This document shows positions 21,408-32,570 of a DNA stretch of 64,000 nt, piece by piece. The stretch spans positions 9,208,424 to 9,272,423 of the forward strand of contig NC_081334.1 in NCBI RefSeq assembly GCF_022539665.2, given 5' to 3'. The translations under genes were made by a program, and so were the position numbers. This DNA is from Daphnia carinata. Taxonomy: Eukaryota; Arthropoda; Branchiopoda; Diplostraca; Daphniidae. A model generated the notes under the pieces. It worked only from the letters and a program-made list of their open reading frames with translations, had not been told where the DNA came from and made no database searches. Each line of letters opens with the position of its first letter. Within the stretch, counting starts at the first letter, position 1.

Positions 21408-21894
21408 TTCTGTACGCAATCGTGGCTGTATTTATCTTTTATGAAAAATGGCATGTATCTTTTCTTTCTTAAACACCAAATGAGTGAATGTCTATATTCA
21501 TTTAAGAACATAGGCTAGTAACATCAGATTTGATGAAGCAAATGGGTTAGAGGTTCTACTGTTATAAAGTGAAAAATATAACAACTTCTGCTACTATATG
21601 ATGCGGGTTTCTTTTTGTTGTCTTATTACAATAAGACAATCACAATTCAAATACATTCATCACACAGGCATATTCAACTGTGAATCGTTTTCTTGCCAAT
21701 AAAAGGATTTCACTTTTGAATGCATAAAGAAGATTTAGTAAATTCTTGACTAGGCCAACTTAAAACAAAAACCAGATTTCAAAAAATAATATACTATTAC
21801 GTGTGACAACCTTGAAGCAATAAAAACTAATGTCAAAACAATATCCATATGCCACAAATTCATAACCTTACATATACGTACCAATAATATAGTC

Positions 21895-24326
21895 GGTTTT
21901 AATTTATTCTCCCCGAAAAATATTTTTTGTCGCAATGACCTCTTTCTTTATTCGTTGGCATCCAGCGTGCAGCGTCTGTTGAAAGTTTGGGCAGTTTCTC
22001 GAATCCATTTGTTGCTAACTGTGTAACGGAATCATTTCAATAAATCTAGAAATCTTTGAAAACGAAATGAGTGACGTGACTCACCCCATTTGTGACCCAA
22101 TAAGACGGGACAGGCTCCGTGAAGAGTTAAAGGATCAGGTTTTCCACTGCGTTTCAAATTGAACCAAAAAGCCGCCCCGCCTCGGACAGGTTTAACCGCG
22201 ACGCCAGCCCGCGGGAAAGCCGTTGACCCACCGCGTTCCACGTCGTTAAGCTGTAATCGAATGACAATGGTGATCACTTCGATATAAAATGATGCGTTTT
22301 GTGTTCCTGCCAAATGTTTCTACCCATCCATCCGTGTAATTACCTATCCCGAATAGCCAGCCGCAAAAACGGTACAAGAAAATTGGAAATATCATCGGAA
22401 AAAGCAGAGCCTTGCGGCTAAAATATTGCAGCGTGACTGAAATTGTGTCTAGTACAGCTAATTGCAGACTCCCATAAATTGACGAACAATAGAAGAACAT
22501 ACCTAAGGTACTGGTGTTTTCATCAGGTGCTCACCAGAAGTATGAAAATAAAGCTTCCCATAAACATCATAAAACTTGACTGGTTATTGGGGTGGATCTC
22601 TTAACGAACCCGTAAATCTATGCGAAAAAAAAGGCCCTTAATATAAGAATAGCAAAGGCAGAACCATAACCAAACCCAAACAAATACGAAAAGAAACCAG
22701 GCGGGAGTGCGTGAAAATGGCTTCAACATGCCGATGTAACAGTTCCCGACTTAAACTGAACGTTCGACATGAACAGCGAGAAACATGCCACATGAAATGT
22801 GGTCGATGAAGAACAACCGTCTGATACTCATGTAAAACATAAACGTTGCTATCCGATCACCAGCTGGAAGCTCTCGATGATGCATGTATTTCTTTTTCGC
22901 CTAAAACAAAAAACGAAATTGCGAAAGAACTAAGCACGGCATTCAATCAGAAAAAAAAAAAAAAAGTTAGTTCAACCAAAATAAAATCCATTGTTTTTCA
23001 CATGTTCCGGAGGAAGCGTGTTAAAAGCGTGAGAAAAAGGTCTTTGTGTCTACTGTCCGTTGCCAGGGAAGAAACTATTATTTTTCTATTCGAATTTTAT
23101 ACACGTCGATCTACCCCCTTTTTTAAACATCTAAAGTCTTTTATTTTTTTCGACTTACGTAAAACATGAAAGTAGATATTCTGTCGCCCATTGCAAGTTC
23201 TTGAGGTGGCATCTGTCCCACCTGTGAATGGGACCATTAGGACCGCATAAAGTATGTCAGTCATGTCAACAGTGCAAGGTTTAGTTTGAGAAAAGAAGTT
23301 GAACAGGTGCGAAATTTAGCGATGCGCCAGCGAATTCATTTCAAATTCTGCAAATGTCTAGACATTGAAACTTAATCTTCCGTTAAAAGAATAAAAGACT
23401 TTATCGTGAGAAATCGTGAAGCGTAAACGAATGATTAAATAAAAAATGGCTCGTTTACTTTTGCTAAAGTAAATGTGTCCAACGCGATAAAAAAGATCCC
23501 CTTTGTTTGCGCTAAAAAGACATTTTCCAAGCCATCGTGGAATCTGTTACCACTGCCACAATTAAAGAGATCGTCTCAAGGTGACCGCCAACAAATTTGG
23601 GAACGATGGGAATGAAAACGCGATCATTGACTGAAAATGCCTCTTGTTCTGGTTGCCTACATACGTTGGAAAAACGCGTCCACTATTAGGAACAAAGAAA
23701 AACACGGATCCCTCAATTTAGATGAAGGGAAATTCTACTGGCGCATCACTAGTTAGAATAACAAGTAAAAAATTCAAAGTTGCCTCGAAATCCGCTTTGC
23801 CTTTCATCATGTAGTCGTGATGAGGTGCGTAATGACCACCGATCCCGTAATTAGCAACCTAGGCACCAAAGCAATAATTACGAAACAATTTGAGTAAAAA
23901 AATTAAGTTTAAAAAAACGAACTTGAAGTAGCTCAGCTTCTTCGTGAATAGGATTCGTTTTCAAGCCAGTAATAAGCGAAATACGTCGAGTTAAACGGTT
24001 TAACAGTGGATGTAATCCTTCAGCAAGCCAGGCCGTTTTTGAAGTTCTGACGTTGGAAACTTCATGTCCGGCCCCAGTTCTGCCTTGCACCATCGATCGA
24101 GCCAACTGTATTCAATTCAATGTTTTTCGAATCACACACTCATCTTCTTGTAAAGAAATCTAGTTACCAATGGTTTGGCGGATTCTTTAATCGTTTCGAT
24201 TTCATCATCACTCAGGACATCGTGAAAAGTGTAGATGGCTGGCTCCATTGAATTCTGTTGGATTTTGATAGACATAAGAAGAAAATAAGGCTGGCGACGG
24301 GAATCGTACCAGCATTTCAGCTGGAT
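21895..24326. repeat. Segmental duplication, copy 2 (partner 5075-8125)
   Basis: Carries the better-preserved hydroxylase exons. It ends abruptly at 24326 after CAGCTG, where copy 1 continues with the start of that exon. The segment 22857-23190, replaced by the hAT piece in copy 1, contains an A15 run and no recognised gene. Confidence 0.85.
21948..24326 (-). pseudogene. Prolyl 4-hydroxylase alpha subunit, 5'-truncated copy 2
   Basis: Exons on the minus strand: 24326-24168 (CWYDSRRQPYF...DVLSDDEIETIKE), 24105-23923 (LARSMVQGRTGAGHEVSNV...SLITGLKT), one starting 23858 (VANYGIGGHYAPHHDYMMKG, with the HxD iron ligands), 22250-22085 (LNDVERGGSTAFPRAG...KPDPLTLHGACPVLLGHKW, with the distal His and the Lys/Arg-type 2-oxoglutarate region) and 22018-21948 (VSNKWIRETAQTF to TAA). 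Frames join cleanly, but the short exon normally between FEA and YLNDVERGG was not found. All N-terminal exons (peptide-substrate domain, signal peptide) are missing beyond 24326. It cannot make a normal subunit, though the catalytic block is well conserved. Confidence 0.8.
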
Positions 24327-24562
24327 GGTTTCACATCACGTTGCACCTACACATCATTGAGTCGCATCACGATACTCTCCCACAACAAACCAACGCCAAA
24401 CACCCAACATCAACGCAACAACTCAATTTCATGAAGAACTAGCCTACATTAAATTTCAAACAAACACGTTTGCTAGATGGTATCGATTTTATTTTTACAC
24501 GTTTTTACACCGAGAGCAACAGAGGCGTAAGGCATAGATGCAGGACTTTAAATTATTCAATC
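24327..24562. repeat. Duplicated 235-bp segment (partner 11292-11525)
   Basis: Near-exact copy of 11292-11525, placed between the cut 5' end of the hydroxylase copy and the cuticular gene's 3' flank. Confidence 0.8.
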
Positions 24563-24685
24563 AACTTAGGTTTCATTAATTTAGTAGATTTTGTAGCCTT
24601 TGTCGTTGAAAAGGATATGTACAGGGGCGACTGGAAATTCGTATTGGTGGACGAGTGCGACGGGCAAGTGATCTCCTTTGGGTCG

Positions 24686-24787
24686 TGTTGTATAGTCAGC
24701 TGACACTGACTAGTTGTCCGGTAGAGGGCTTGAACAATACAATTAGTCTCAACCAGAACTTAGAGCAGTGCAGACTCCTTTACTACA
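24686..24787 (+). repeat. Element H 5' LTR
   Basis: 102 bp, TG...CA ends, followed immediately by TGGTGTCAGAAG (putative PBS; tRNA not assigned). Element E uses the same TGGTGTCAGAAG next to its 5' LTR. Confidence 0.9.
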
Positions 24788-24824
24788 TGGTGTCAGAAGT
24801 AAATCTGAAAATATCCGTGCAATC

Positions 24825-25706
24825 ATGGCAGAGTTTGGTCTTCGACCTCCGGGAGCATTTAACTTCGATGATAGTGATCAAGCTTCACAGTGGGATTCGT
24901 GGAATTGGTTTTTAAAGGCAACAAAGAAAAACAAGGAGGACGAAGATGTTCAAGTCAGCGTGCTAATCACGTGTCTGGGCCTTGAAGGGGCAAAAATGTA
25001 TGACTCGTTTGTTTTTGCTGATCAAGGAGACAAACTGAAAATCAATCCGGTACTTCTTCAATTTGAGAATCATTTTCGGCCACAGAAAAGTGAAACGTTC
25101 GAGAGATTCAAGTTTATGTCTCACAGATAAGCAGTGGACGAGCCGTTCGACAAATTTTTGGTAGACCTCAAAAGTTTAATAGCATCGTGTAACTACGATA
25201 CGCAACAAGACTCATTATTGAGAGACCAGATAGTGTTTAGCATCGTTGACAACGACACAAGAGAGCAGTTGTTGTGCCAATCAACACTCGATCTAAAAAA
25301 AACTGTAAAAATTTGCCGAGCACGCGAGTCAGCAAGAAAATTGGTCTGTCAAATGCAGCAGGGAACAGAAGCCAGTCAAGCACAAGCGCATGTGAACTTA
25401 TTGAATTCCAGTAAAGGGTTTTCGAGTACTAGGAAAACACACAGTGCCAAGGAAAGTGCCAACGGATTTCCTTGCCGATACTGCGGAAATCAGCACCCAA
25501 GGGGGAAGTGCCCCGCGTATGGAAAGACGTGTGCCAAATGTGGCTTGGAGAACCATTTTGCAAAAGTGTGGAACAGTCAGCACATCACCAAACTTAGCGG
25601 GGACAGCCGAAACGCCTTGATAGAACAGAAGGAAAATATAACAATCAACAGCAGCAGAACCAAGCTAACAAAAACTGTTCGTCTCTGCAAACCGATACGG
25701 AGGTAA
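24825..25706 (+). pseudogene. gag: Element H gag
   Basis: Starts at MAEFGLRPPGAF just after the leader. The helical core (WNWFLKATKKNKEDEDVQVS, FENHFRPQKSE) is cut by one in-frame stop at 25128-25130 and continues EPFDKFLVDLKSL. The C-terminal double knuckle reads CRYCGNQHPRGKCPAYGKTC and CAKCGLENHFAKVW. In the second knuckle the last Cys is replaced by Trp (TGG for TGC/T), so one zinc site is lost. The frame then drifts before protease. Confidence 0.8.
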
Positions 25707-25747
25707 CAACGGAAGAATTTCTTATATCATCAATTGTTTCCACAGAC

Positions 25748-27004
25748 ATGGAAAACTCATGGTTTGTAGATGTACATGTAGATGGAGTATCAGTAAAGTT
25801 CAAAGTGGACACGGGGGCACAATGCAATGTGATGCCCAAACACCTGTATGATTCTGTTGTAAAGACCAAAGTGTTGCAGCCAGGCCCACGAGTGACGGCA
25901 TACAATCGTCAACCGGTGAGAGTGGTGGGACAACAGCGACTAAACGTCACGTATAAAGGCCTCCAGTTTAAAGTGCTGTGCGTAATAGCTGAGGAGGTGG
26001 ACATACCAGTGCTGTGGTTGCCGTCATGCAAGCAAATGAACGTTGTTAGATTAGTTGACTCATTGAAAACTCCCCAGGCACTGAACAGCGGTTCGGAAAA
26101 GTCAAGGCAAGTCTCAATTAACACTCTTCTCAACTAGTACGTAGCAGTGTTCAAAGGAATCGGCAAACTACCTACCAAACATCACATTCAACTCAAGCAA
26201 GGAGTCGCCCCAGTAGTTCGTCCGGCTCGACGAATACCATTCAAAATCAGAAGTGCAGTGTTAAATAAACTAAGTGAAATGGAAAACCTGAGGCTAATTC
26301 AAAAAGTCAGTGAACCAACGGAGTGGGTAAATCCAATGGTGGTCGCTAGGAAGTCAAATGGGGACATCAGAATATGTCTTGACCCATATGACCTAAATAA
26401 AGCGATAAAACGTCAGCATTTCCAAGTTCCGTCGGCTCAGGAAATATTTTCAAGAATAGGAAAAGCCCGCTATTTTTCAACACTGGACGCGACATCCGGG
26501 TTTCTTCAAGTTCAGTTAACTGAGGAGTCGACATTTTTAACCACCTTGGCCACTCCATTCCGAAGGTATCGTTTCTTACGGTTGCCATTTGGGTTATCAT
26601 CTAGCCCTGAAGCGTATCAGCAAATGATGACAGAATTATTTGGCGACTTACCGGGTGTGGAAATATACTTTGATGATTTTTTTGTGTGGGGGGAAACCCT
26701 CGAAGAACATAATTCCCGACTGGAGTTACTGTTCGAACGCTGTGCGAAAGTCAGTTTGAAACTAAATATGGATAAGTATAAGTTCATTCAACCAGAAATC
26801 AACTACATTGGTCACATAATCGGCAACAAAGTCCTGAAACCGGATCCTGAGAAAGTGGCCGCTATAACGTCTTTCAAACAGCCTGAAAATAAACAAGATA
26901 TTCAGCGATCTCTGGGGATGGTCAATTACTTGGTCAAATTCTGTGATACACTCTCTGAAAGAATGTCTCCCCTACGAGTGTTACTCAAAGCGGACACGGA
27001 GTGA
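25748..27004 (+). pseudogene. pol: Element H protease and reverse transcriptase
   Basis: The protease (25748-26137) has KVDTGAQCNVMP, the aspartyl active site, before a stop. RT resumes at 26147: GKLPTKHHIQLKQG, WVNPMVVARKSNGDIRICLD, YFSTLDATSGFLQVQL and LPFGLSSSPEAYQ. The catalytic box is IYFDDFFVWG (YFDD rather than YVDD/YIDD). A TGA at 27002-27004 ends the frame in the connection domain. RT of this K02A2.6/Mag type copies element RNA in the cytoplasmic particle. Confidence 0.85.
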
Positions 27005-27898
27005 CAGTGGGATGCCAATACTGACAAAGTGTTCGAGAGTATCAAAAGTTCATTGTCTAAATTTCCAGTTCTACGCTTGTTCGACTCATCTCTTCCGGTG
27101 GTTTTGTCCGTTGATGGCTCTCCAATAGGTGTTGGTGCGGTGCTTATGCAAATAAGCCAGCCGATAGTTTGCATCCAGAACTCTTACTGACACTCAGCAG
27201 AGATACGCCCAGATAGAGAAGGAGCTATTGGCTGTGCAGTTTGGACTACAACATTTTCACCAATACGTCTACGGTCAGACAGTTTCAGTCGAAACGGATC
27301 ACAAACCGTTAATCGGCATTCATCACAAGCCAATTGCATCGTGCAGTCCTCGCATTCAGCGAATGAGACTTTTAATGCAAATATATGATTTTGAATTAGT
27401 GTATAAACCTGGAAAAATGTACACGTGGCAGACGCTCTCAGCAGAGCACCGGAGACACGACAATATGTGGAGGATCCCGCTCAACGCAGTGACGAGTGCG
27501 TAAACATGGTAGTCTTGTCTTTAGCAGTGACACCAACTTCTCAGGAAAAGTTTGTAGCAGCAACAGCAGCCGATCCAACTCTAAATATGGTAGCAGATTT
27601 AGTTCGCAAAGGTTGGCCAGAACACAAGAAGAATTGGCATCCCGCGGCTAAACCATTCTGGTTACATCGCAGTGATCTAAGTGAGTGTGGAGGTCTACTC
27701 CTTAAAGGAGAACAAATCGTTGTCTCAGTGGCCCTCCAACCAGAGGTTTTACGACAGATACATGAAGGGGCACCTCGGAATATCCAAATGCATTGAACGA
27801 GCGAAGCTAACGGTGTATTGGACAAACTACGTTGACCAAATAACAAACATGGTCGAGGCCTGTAGCATGTGTCAAGAACATAGACATCAGAACTCTAG
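27005..27898 (+). pseudogene. pol: Element H RNase H and integrase zinc-binding region
   Basis: Continues as LSVDGSPIGVGAVLMQ (RNase H), then through a frame change to FHQYVYGQTVSVETDHKPLI and FELVYKPGK. Another change leads to IN N-terminal HLGISKCIERAKLTVYW and CSMCQEHRHQNS. The frame is interrupted in the codon after HQNS by a solo LTR at 27899. Confidence 0.8.
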
Positions 27899-28643
27899 TG
27901 TAACGAAGCCAAATAGACATCTTCAACATATACTTCTTCTTCAATCTTTATTAATCATCAAGGGTGAACATATTAATTGCACCACAACATACGCAGCCCG
28001 GCTGACCTAGATGAACACCTGCAAGCTGATTCACGCAGACGATACGTCACCAATGTCACACCATATTGAACGCGTCTTTTGATTGGTTAACCGCGTGAAG
28101 CCTACAAGCTCCTCCCAATCACGCCACTTTACAAGATGCAAAGTTTCTTGGTTAACCCAGCATCTGAGGAAGATCAGACTAAAACTTCCAGCCGATTCGA
28201 GTAGTTGCCTGAAAGCATTTCCTTACTTTATTAATGTTATTGTGCTTGAATTTGTGCCGTTTACTTAACATTTTATTCGCCGAGTCAGTCCAGTAAAACT
28301 GTTTAGACTTAGAATTATTCGCGGTGATTTGATTGTCTAGTTCCATTTATTTTGAACAATTGTTTGTGTATCGCTCTCGTGGAAGTTGCATATCACGTTC
28401 GCCTTGTGTCGTTTTTCTTCTCGTTCTCTATACGTGTGAACACGGTAAGACCCAATTATATTTGTTTCTTTTAACTTGTTTCTTGAATGTTTCTTCTTCT
28501 TCTTTGTTCTTTGTCTTTTTAACCCTTGTGTCTTAGCTGATATAATACATACATCATTGTGGGTAAAACGCTTGAGTTCGGTGTATTTCCTTATTGTCTT
28601 AAATACGTAAAGTCGATCTTCCCACACGGGAAGATGCTTTACA
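27899..28643 (+). repeat. Solo LTR I inserted in element H integrase (TSD CTAG)
   Basis: Begins TGTAACGAAGCC and ends GATGCTTTACA, flanked by CTAG at 27895-27898 and 28644-28647. Removing it restores the host integrase reading at this point. The inverted 29624-30360 segment is the same family. No internal region is present, so it is a recombined solo LTR. Confidence 0.85.
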
Positions 28644-28647
28644 CTAG

Positions 28648-30542
28648 TCAGCCGTGCTTCCCTGTCGCAATTCCCGATTACGCCTTTCATAAAGTGGCAA
28701 CAGACCTCTATGAAATACCAGGAGTTCGTTATCTCCTAGTGGTAGATTATTCTAGCAAGTGGCCGTGCGCGGCTCAGTTACGTGGAATTTCTAGTGCATC
28801 GGTGGTGGAAGAACTCAACCGCATCTTCGTTGACTTTGGCTTTCCTGAACAACTTGTCTCAGACAATGGAAAACAGTTTGATTCGTCGGAGTTCCGGCGA
28901 TTTTGCAGCCGTCATGACATCCGTTTAACAACATCCAGTCCTGAGTATCCTAAATCAAACGGATTAGCGGAAAGGACAGTGCAGACTGTCAAAGAATCCT
29001 TCATAAAATCAAAAGGCGAAGGCAAAACCCTCCTCCATGTACTACAAGTCCTTCGGTCCACACCAGTGGGCAACGGGTTGCCAACTCCAGCTGTGTTACT
29101 CCAAAAGCGCAATCTTCATGGCGGGTTGTTGTTCACTAAACGAGCTCTGACGTTCAAAGAAGTTGATGAGTAAGCCGTGAAAGCCCTACTCCAACGCCGC
29201 CAAGCAAATCAAGCGTTTAGTTCGTCAATGCAGACAAAGGCCCTTCCCGTTCTGACGGTAGGCATCCCCGTTCGGGTACGGATCTAAAAAAAATGGGTTG
29301 AGGGCGTGGTGAAGTCAGTGTGCCCGCAACCGAACTCGTACATCGTGAGCACCAATTGTGGCCGTCTATTAAGGCGAAATAGGCAGGCGATAAATGTAAG
29401 CAAAGCGGCCCTGAGTCAGTTTAAAAAACCGACAACTGTGGGAACCGAAGATTCTCAACGGCCTCGTCCAGTTAACACATCTAGAGTGATCAGAGCATCG
29501 GCACCCTTTCTGAGGGATTGGAACTCAACAGTTGTAGATCCCTATGCAACAACATTCACAAACCGCAATGTCAATCTGGACCAACACCAAGCGGTTGAGA
29601 ATCTGAACAGCCCGGAGGACTCCAGGGAAGCGTCTTCCCGTGAGAGAAGACTGACTTTACGAATTAAGACAATAAGAAAATACACTGAACTCAAGAGGCG
29701 TTTTTACCCACAATGATGCATGTATTATTCCAAGCTAGGACATAAGAATTAAAAGGACAAGAGAACAAGGAAGAAGAGGGAACATTCGGGAAACAATTGG
29801 AAGAAAGAGACAATCGTAATTGGGTCTTACCGTGATCACCCGTATAGGAAAACGAGAAGAAAACGACACGAGGCGAGCTTGGCAACTCAACTTCCACACG
29901 AGCGATACGCAAAAAATAGTTCAAACAGGCAAGACTGGTCAATCGAATGTCAGGAATAATTCTAGGTGTGAACGAGTTTAAACTAAACTGACTTAGCTAA
30001 TGAAACATCAAGTAAGGCACAATATAACTAATAAAGTGAGCGGAATGCCGCTAGGCGACTACTGGAATCGGCTGCAAGTTCTAGTCTGATCTTCATCAAT
30101 AGCTGGGTTGACCACGGAACTTTGCATATTGCAAAAGTGACGTGATTAGGCGGAGCTTGTACACTTCACGCGGCAGCCAATTGAAAGACGCGTTCGACGT
30201 GGCATGGTGTTGTGACGTATCGTCTGCGTGAGTCAGCTGCAGGTGTTCGTTTAGGTCAGCCGAACTGCGTACATGGTGTTGCAATTTCCATGTCCAGACT
30301 TGCATGTACTACTGAAGCAAAGCGAGAGATGTTAAAAGTATTGTATTCCGCTTCGTTACAGTTCCATGGGTTTGAACCAGCAGCCCAGAGCCCTTCCCCT
30401 ACTAGAGGGTCCTCAAGACGTTCAAATTCCATGGAAGCAAGAGTCTCATTCCAGAATCAACAACGCCCAAATAGATCTCGCTCGGTGTGTTCGGGCGATG
30501 AGAGAGTGACCCGTTCCGGTCTTAGATATGGAATCAACAAAT
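28648..30542 (+). pseudogene. pol: Element H integrase core and C-terminal tail
   Basis: The core reads VATDLYEIPGVRYLLVVDYS, VSDNGKQFDSSEF and SPEYPKSNGLAERTVQTVK, the D,D35E integrase signature. A stop occurs at 29171-29173. The C-terminal region (29306 on) is Arg/Ser-rich, is interrupted by solo LTR J (29624-30360), and ends RVTRSGLRYGINK before TAG at 30542. Confidence 0.8.
29624..30360 (-). repeat. Solo LTR J, inverted relative to LTR I
   Basis: Read on the minus strand it begins TGTAACGAAGCGG at 30360 and ends near 29624 (GGGAAGACGCTTCCC, where LTR I has GGGAAGATGCTTTACA). It matches LTR I over most of its length with many substitutions. The left edge is eroded and no clean TSD is seen. 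Confidence 0.7.
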
Positions 30543-30698
30543 AGCCCTAATAGTAATTCAATACGGTCAAGAATCAAGTTAATCTCTATCCCAGACTAGC
30601 GCTCCACCAAGTAATATTGTCAACATTCACTGTATGTCTATTGACTCAGATTGTATTGTTTTGTTTTGTTCCTTGTTTCGTTAATAAAGAAAGGGAGA

Positions 30699-30800
30699 TG
30701 TTGTATAGTCAGCTGACACTGACTAGTTGACCGGTAAAGGGCTTCAACAATACAATTAGTCTCAACCAGAACTTAGAGCAGTGCAGACTCCTTTACTACA
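30699..30800 (+). repeat. Element H 3' LTR
   Basis: 102 bp with three differences from the 5' LTR. Preceded by the polypurine tract at 30686-30698. Confidence 0.9.
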
Positions 30801-31453
30801 GGTTGGAAACCGGCTTCATCAGCGGCCCAGGTCAAAGTGATTTCTTGGCCTTCAGGAGAAACCCAGTAAGAGAATCCCTTGTTGGTGTTGCCTAGGATTT
30901 CACCATACAATTCTTTGCCGTAAGAATCGTAAGTGACTCCTTGCATCTTCTTCTGGACCTGAGACTCTACAAGAGTTGTGTAGTCAGACTGGGCATCGCT
31001 GTGGGTTAATAGAATTTATTTTTTTTAATATATGGATATTTTAAAACCATATGTTGGTGAGTATAAGGTAATGCACCTATCTCCATTGACTGCTGACATT
31101 GAGGTTGCGCTCGTCAGATTGGCTAGTGATGGTAATGTCGATGTATTTGTTTTCCTTGTTGTAGCTTGGTGCAGGGTAGGCTGGTTCAATGTAGGTTGGT
31201 GAAGGGTACTTTGATGCAGGGTAGCTTGGGGCAGGATAGCTGAGAGCTTTGTATTCCGGCTTGTAGCTGGATGGTACGGCGGCAGCAACAGCTAAGAATG
31301 CGGCGACAAAGAACTGTCGGGAATCTCGTCGTTAGCTTAAAGTTCAAAGTTTTTCCACTTTAAGAAGAATTAAAAATAAAAGCCTTACCAGCTTCATGTT
31401 GTACTATGTTAGTTTGGTAAACAACTGATGGTTTTTTGTTCTCCGTTTCTGGG

Positions 31454-31461
31454 CTTTTATA
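31454..31461 (-). promoter_or_regulatory. TATA box of the cuticular protein gene
   Basis: The minus strand reads CACTATAAAAGCCC, about 60 bp upstream of the ATG at 31397, the usual spacing for arthropod cuticle genes. Confidence 0.65.
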
Positions 31462-32570
31462 GTGATGTGGATGGTACGTAATATGCAGTCGGGCATTGAG
31501 TTGACCTAGTTGTTTTGGCTGCCAGCTTTCGTTCAAGTAGTATATGCTTGGGCGTTGTGCAAAATATTCTGCATTTTCACTTTTCATACTAACCACTTTA
31601 TAAAATGTTTCTGTTCCTCGCGATAATCTATTCTACCACACCGTCAACATTTTTACACTTCAACAGCCCAGTTTCAGTCAAAGGTACTAAAACGTGTCAA
31701 TGCGTTGTATAAAAGTACTGCATTTCTTAAAACTGGGCATTTTGATTTCCGGTTCTTCTTCAAAATGAAAATCTTTGCGGAAATCAAGAGAACGGTTGTT
31801 AATTCCTCAATAAACAACTGCAGAAGTATAAGTACAACCACGGAGATATTGCTAGCTATTCGATTCATGCAATCAGTGCACTGCAAGAGCTATGGCCTGG
31901 AATGTAAACTATAGTTAACCACCATAGGCGTATATCCTGCCCCAACTTATTTTACATGCTATAATATTTCATAACTTTCCAACACGTAACTCGAACAGGT
32001 TACTTTGATTTGTGACTTTGATGTGCGTGATTTATTTAAATATAATAAAAATATTTGTGAAGTTCAACAAACCCATCAGAGTGGGATTGGTTGTCATATC
32101 CGTATTAATTCACCGTTTATAATTCATGTGGGCACCTAATTTCCTCGTTATTTAAACTGTCGTGACAATTGCGCCACCCTTTACCGCCATTCTCATTTTC
32201 CCTTGCAATTAGAATTAGATCGACATTCATCAGTAGAGCTTATATACGCAGCAACGGTGCTAGCGAACCAACACCGTTGCCAAACATAACTCCAAAGAGA
32301 AGACATTTACTGCAACAAAGCCAAATAAGTATTATTTTTTTTAAATTAAATAGTGGTTTAAAGTACAGGATAAATGACGAATTTAAAACAGTTCCAGAGC
32401 CTATGCAGCTAGAAAGACCGCGCTCTACGATAATTGCATTTTACAAGCCCCTGACGGGTAACAGCTTTGCACTTGTGACTATACAAGAAAGCAACGTGGT
32501 AACAAGAAAACATTCATATTCCATTAAAAATGTAAACAATATGTTTCAATAATTATACATCTGCTTGTAG
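31462..32570. other. Intergenic, no gene recognised
   Basis: AT-rich sequence between the cuticular promoter and the EXD2-like exons. A 127-codon frame (32169-32552) ends just before the first EXD2 acceptor, but I see no exonuclease motif in it. Confidence 0.4.

Larger units (their letters stand above)
24686..30800 (+). mobile_element. Element H: Ty3/gypsy retrotransposon with 102-bp LTRs
   Basis: Identical ends TGTTGTATAGTC...CTTTACTACA at 24686-24787 and 30699-30800 differ at three positions. A putative primer-binding site, TGGTGTCAGAAG, directly follows the 5' LTR, and a polypurine tract (AAAGAAAGGGAGA) directly precedes the 3' LTR. The flanking 5 bp, GGTCG and GGTTG, are an imperfect target duplication inside the cuticular exon. 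Order is gag, PR, RT, RNase H, IN. Very short LTRs and the RT character suggest the Mag clade (inference). Several stops and frameshifts plus two nested solo LTRs make it inactive. Confidence 0.9.
24581..31397 (-). pseudogene. RR-1 cuticular protein gene split by element H
   Basis: Exon 1 (31397-31389) encodes MKL before GTAAGG. Exon 2 (31313-31081) encodes FFVAAFLAVAAAVPSSYKP, a Tyr/Pro/Ala-rich region, and ITSQSDERNLNVSSQW. Exon 3 starts at 30998 (DAQSDYTTLVESQ, then GFSYWVSPEGQ and LTWAADEAGFQP), is interrupted at 30801, and resumes at 24685 (KGDHLPVALVHQYEF...) to TAA at 24581. GFSY...T.WAADE.GFQP.GDHLP is the RR-1 chitin-binding consensus of crustacean cuticle proteins, which are secreted into exoskeleton. 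Two lesions are present: the 6.1-kb insertion in the chitin-binding domain, and AT in place of GT at the exon 2 donor (31080-31079). If H is spliced or absent in other individuals, the gene may be functional there. Confidence 0.85.
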
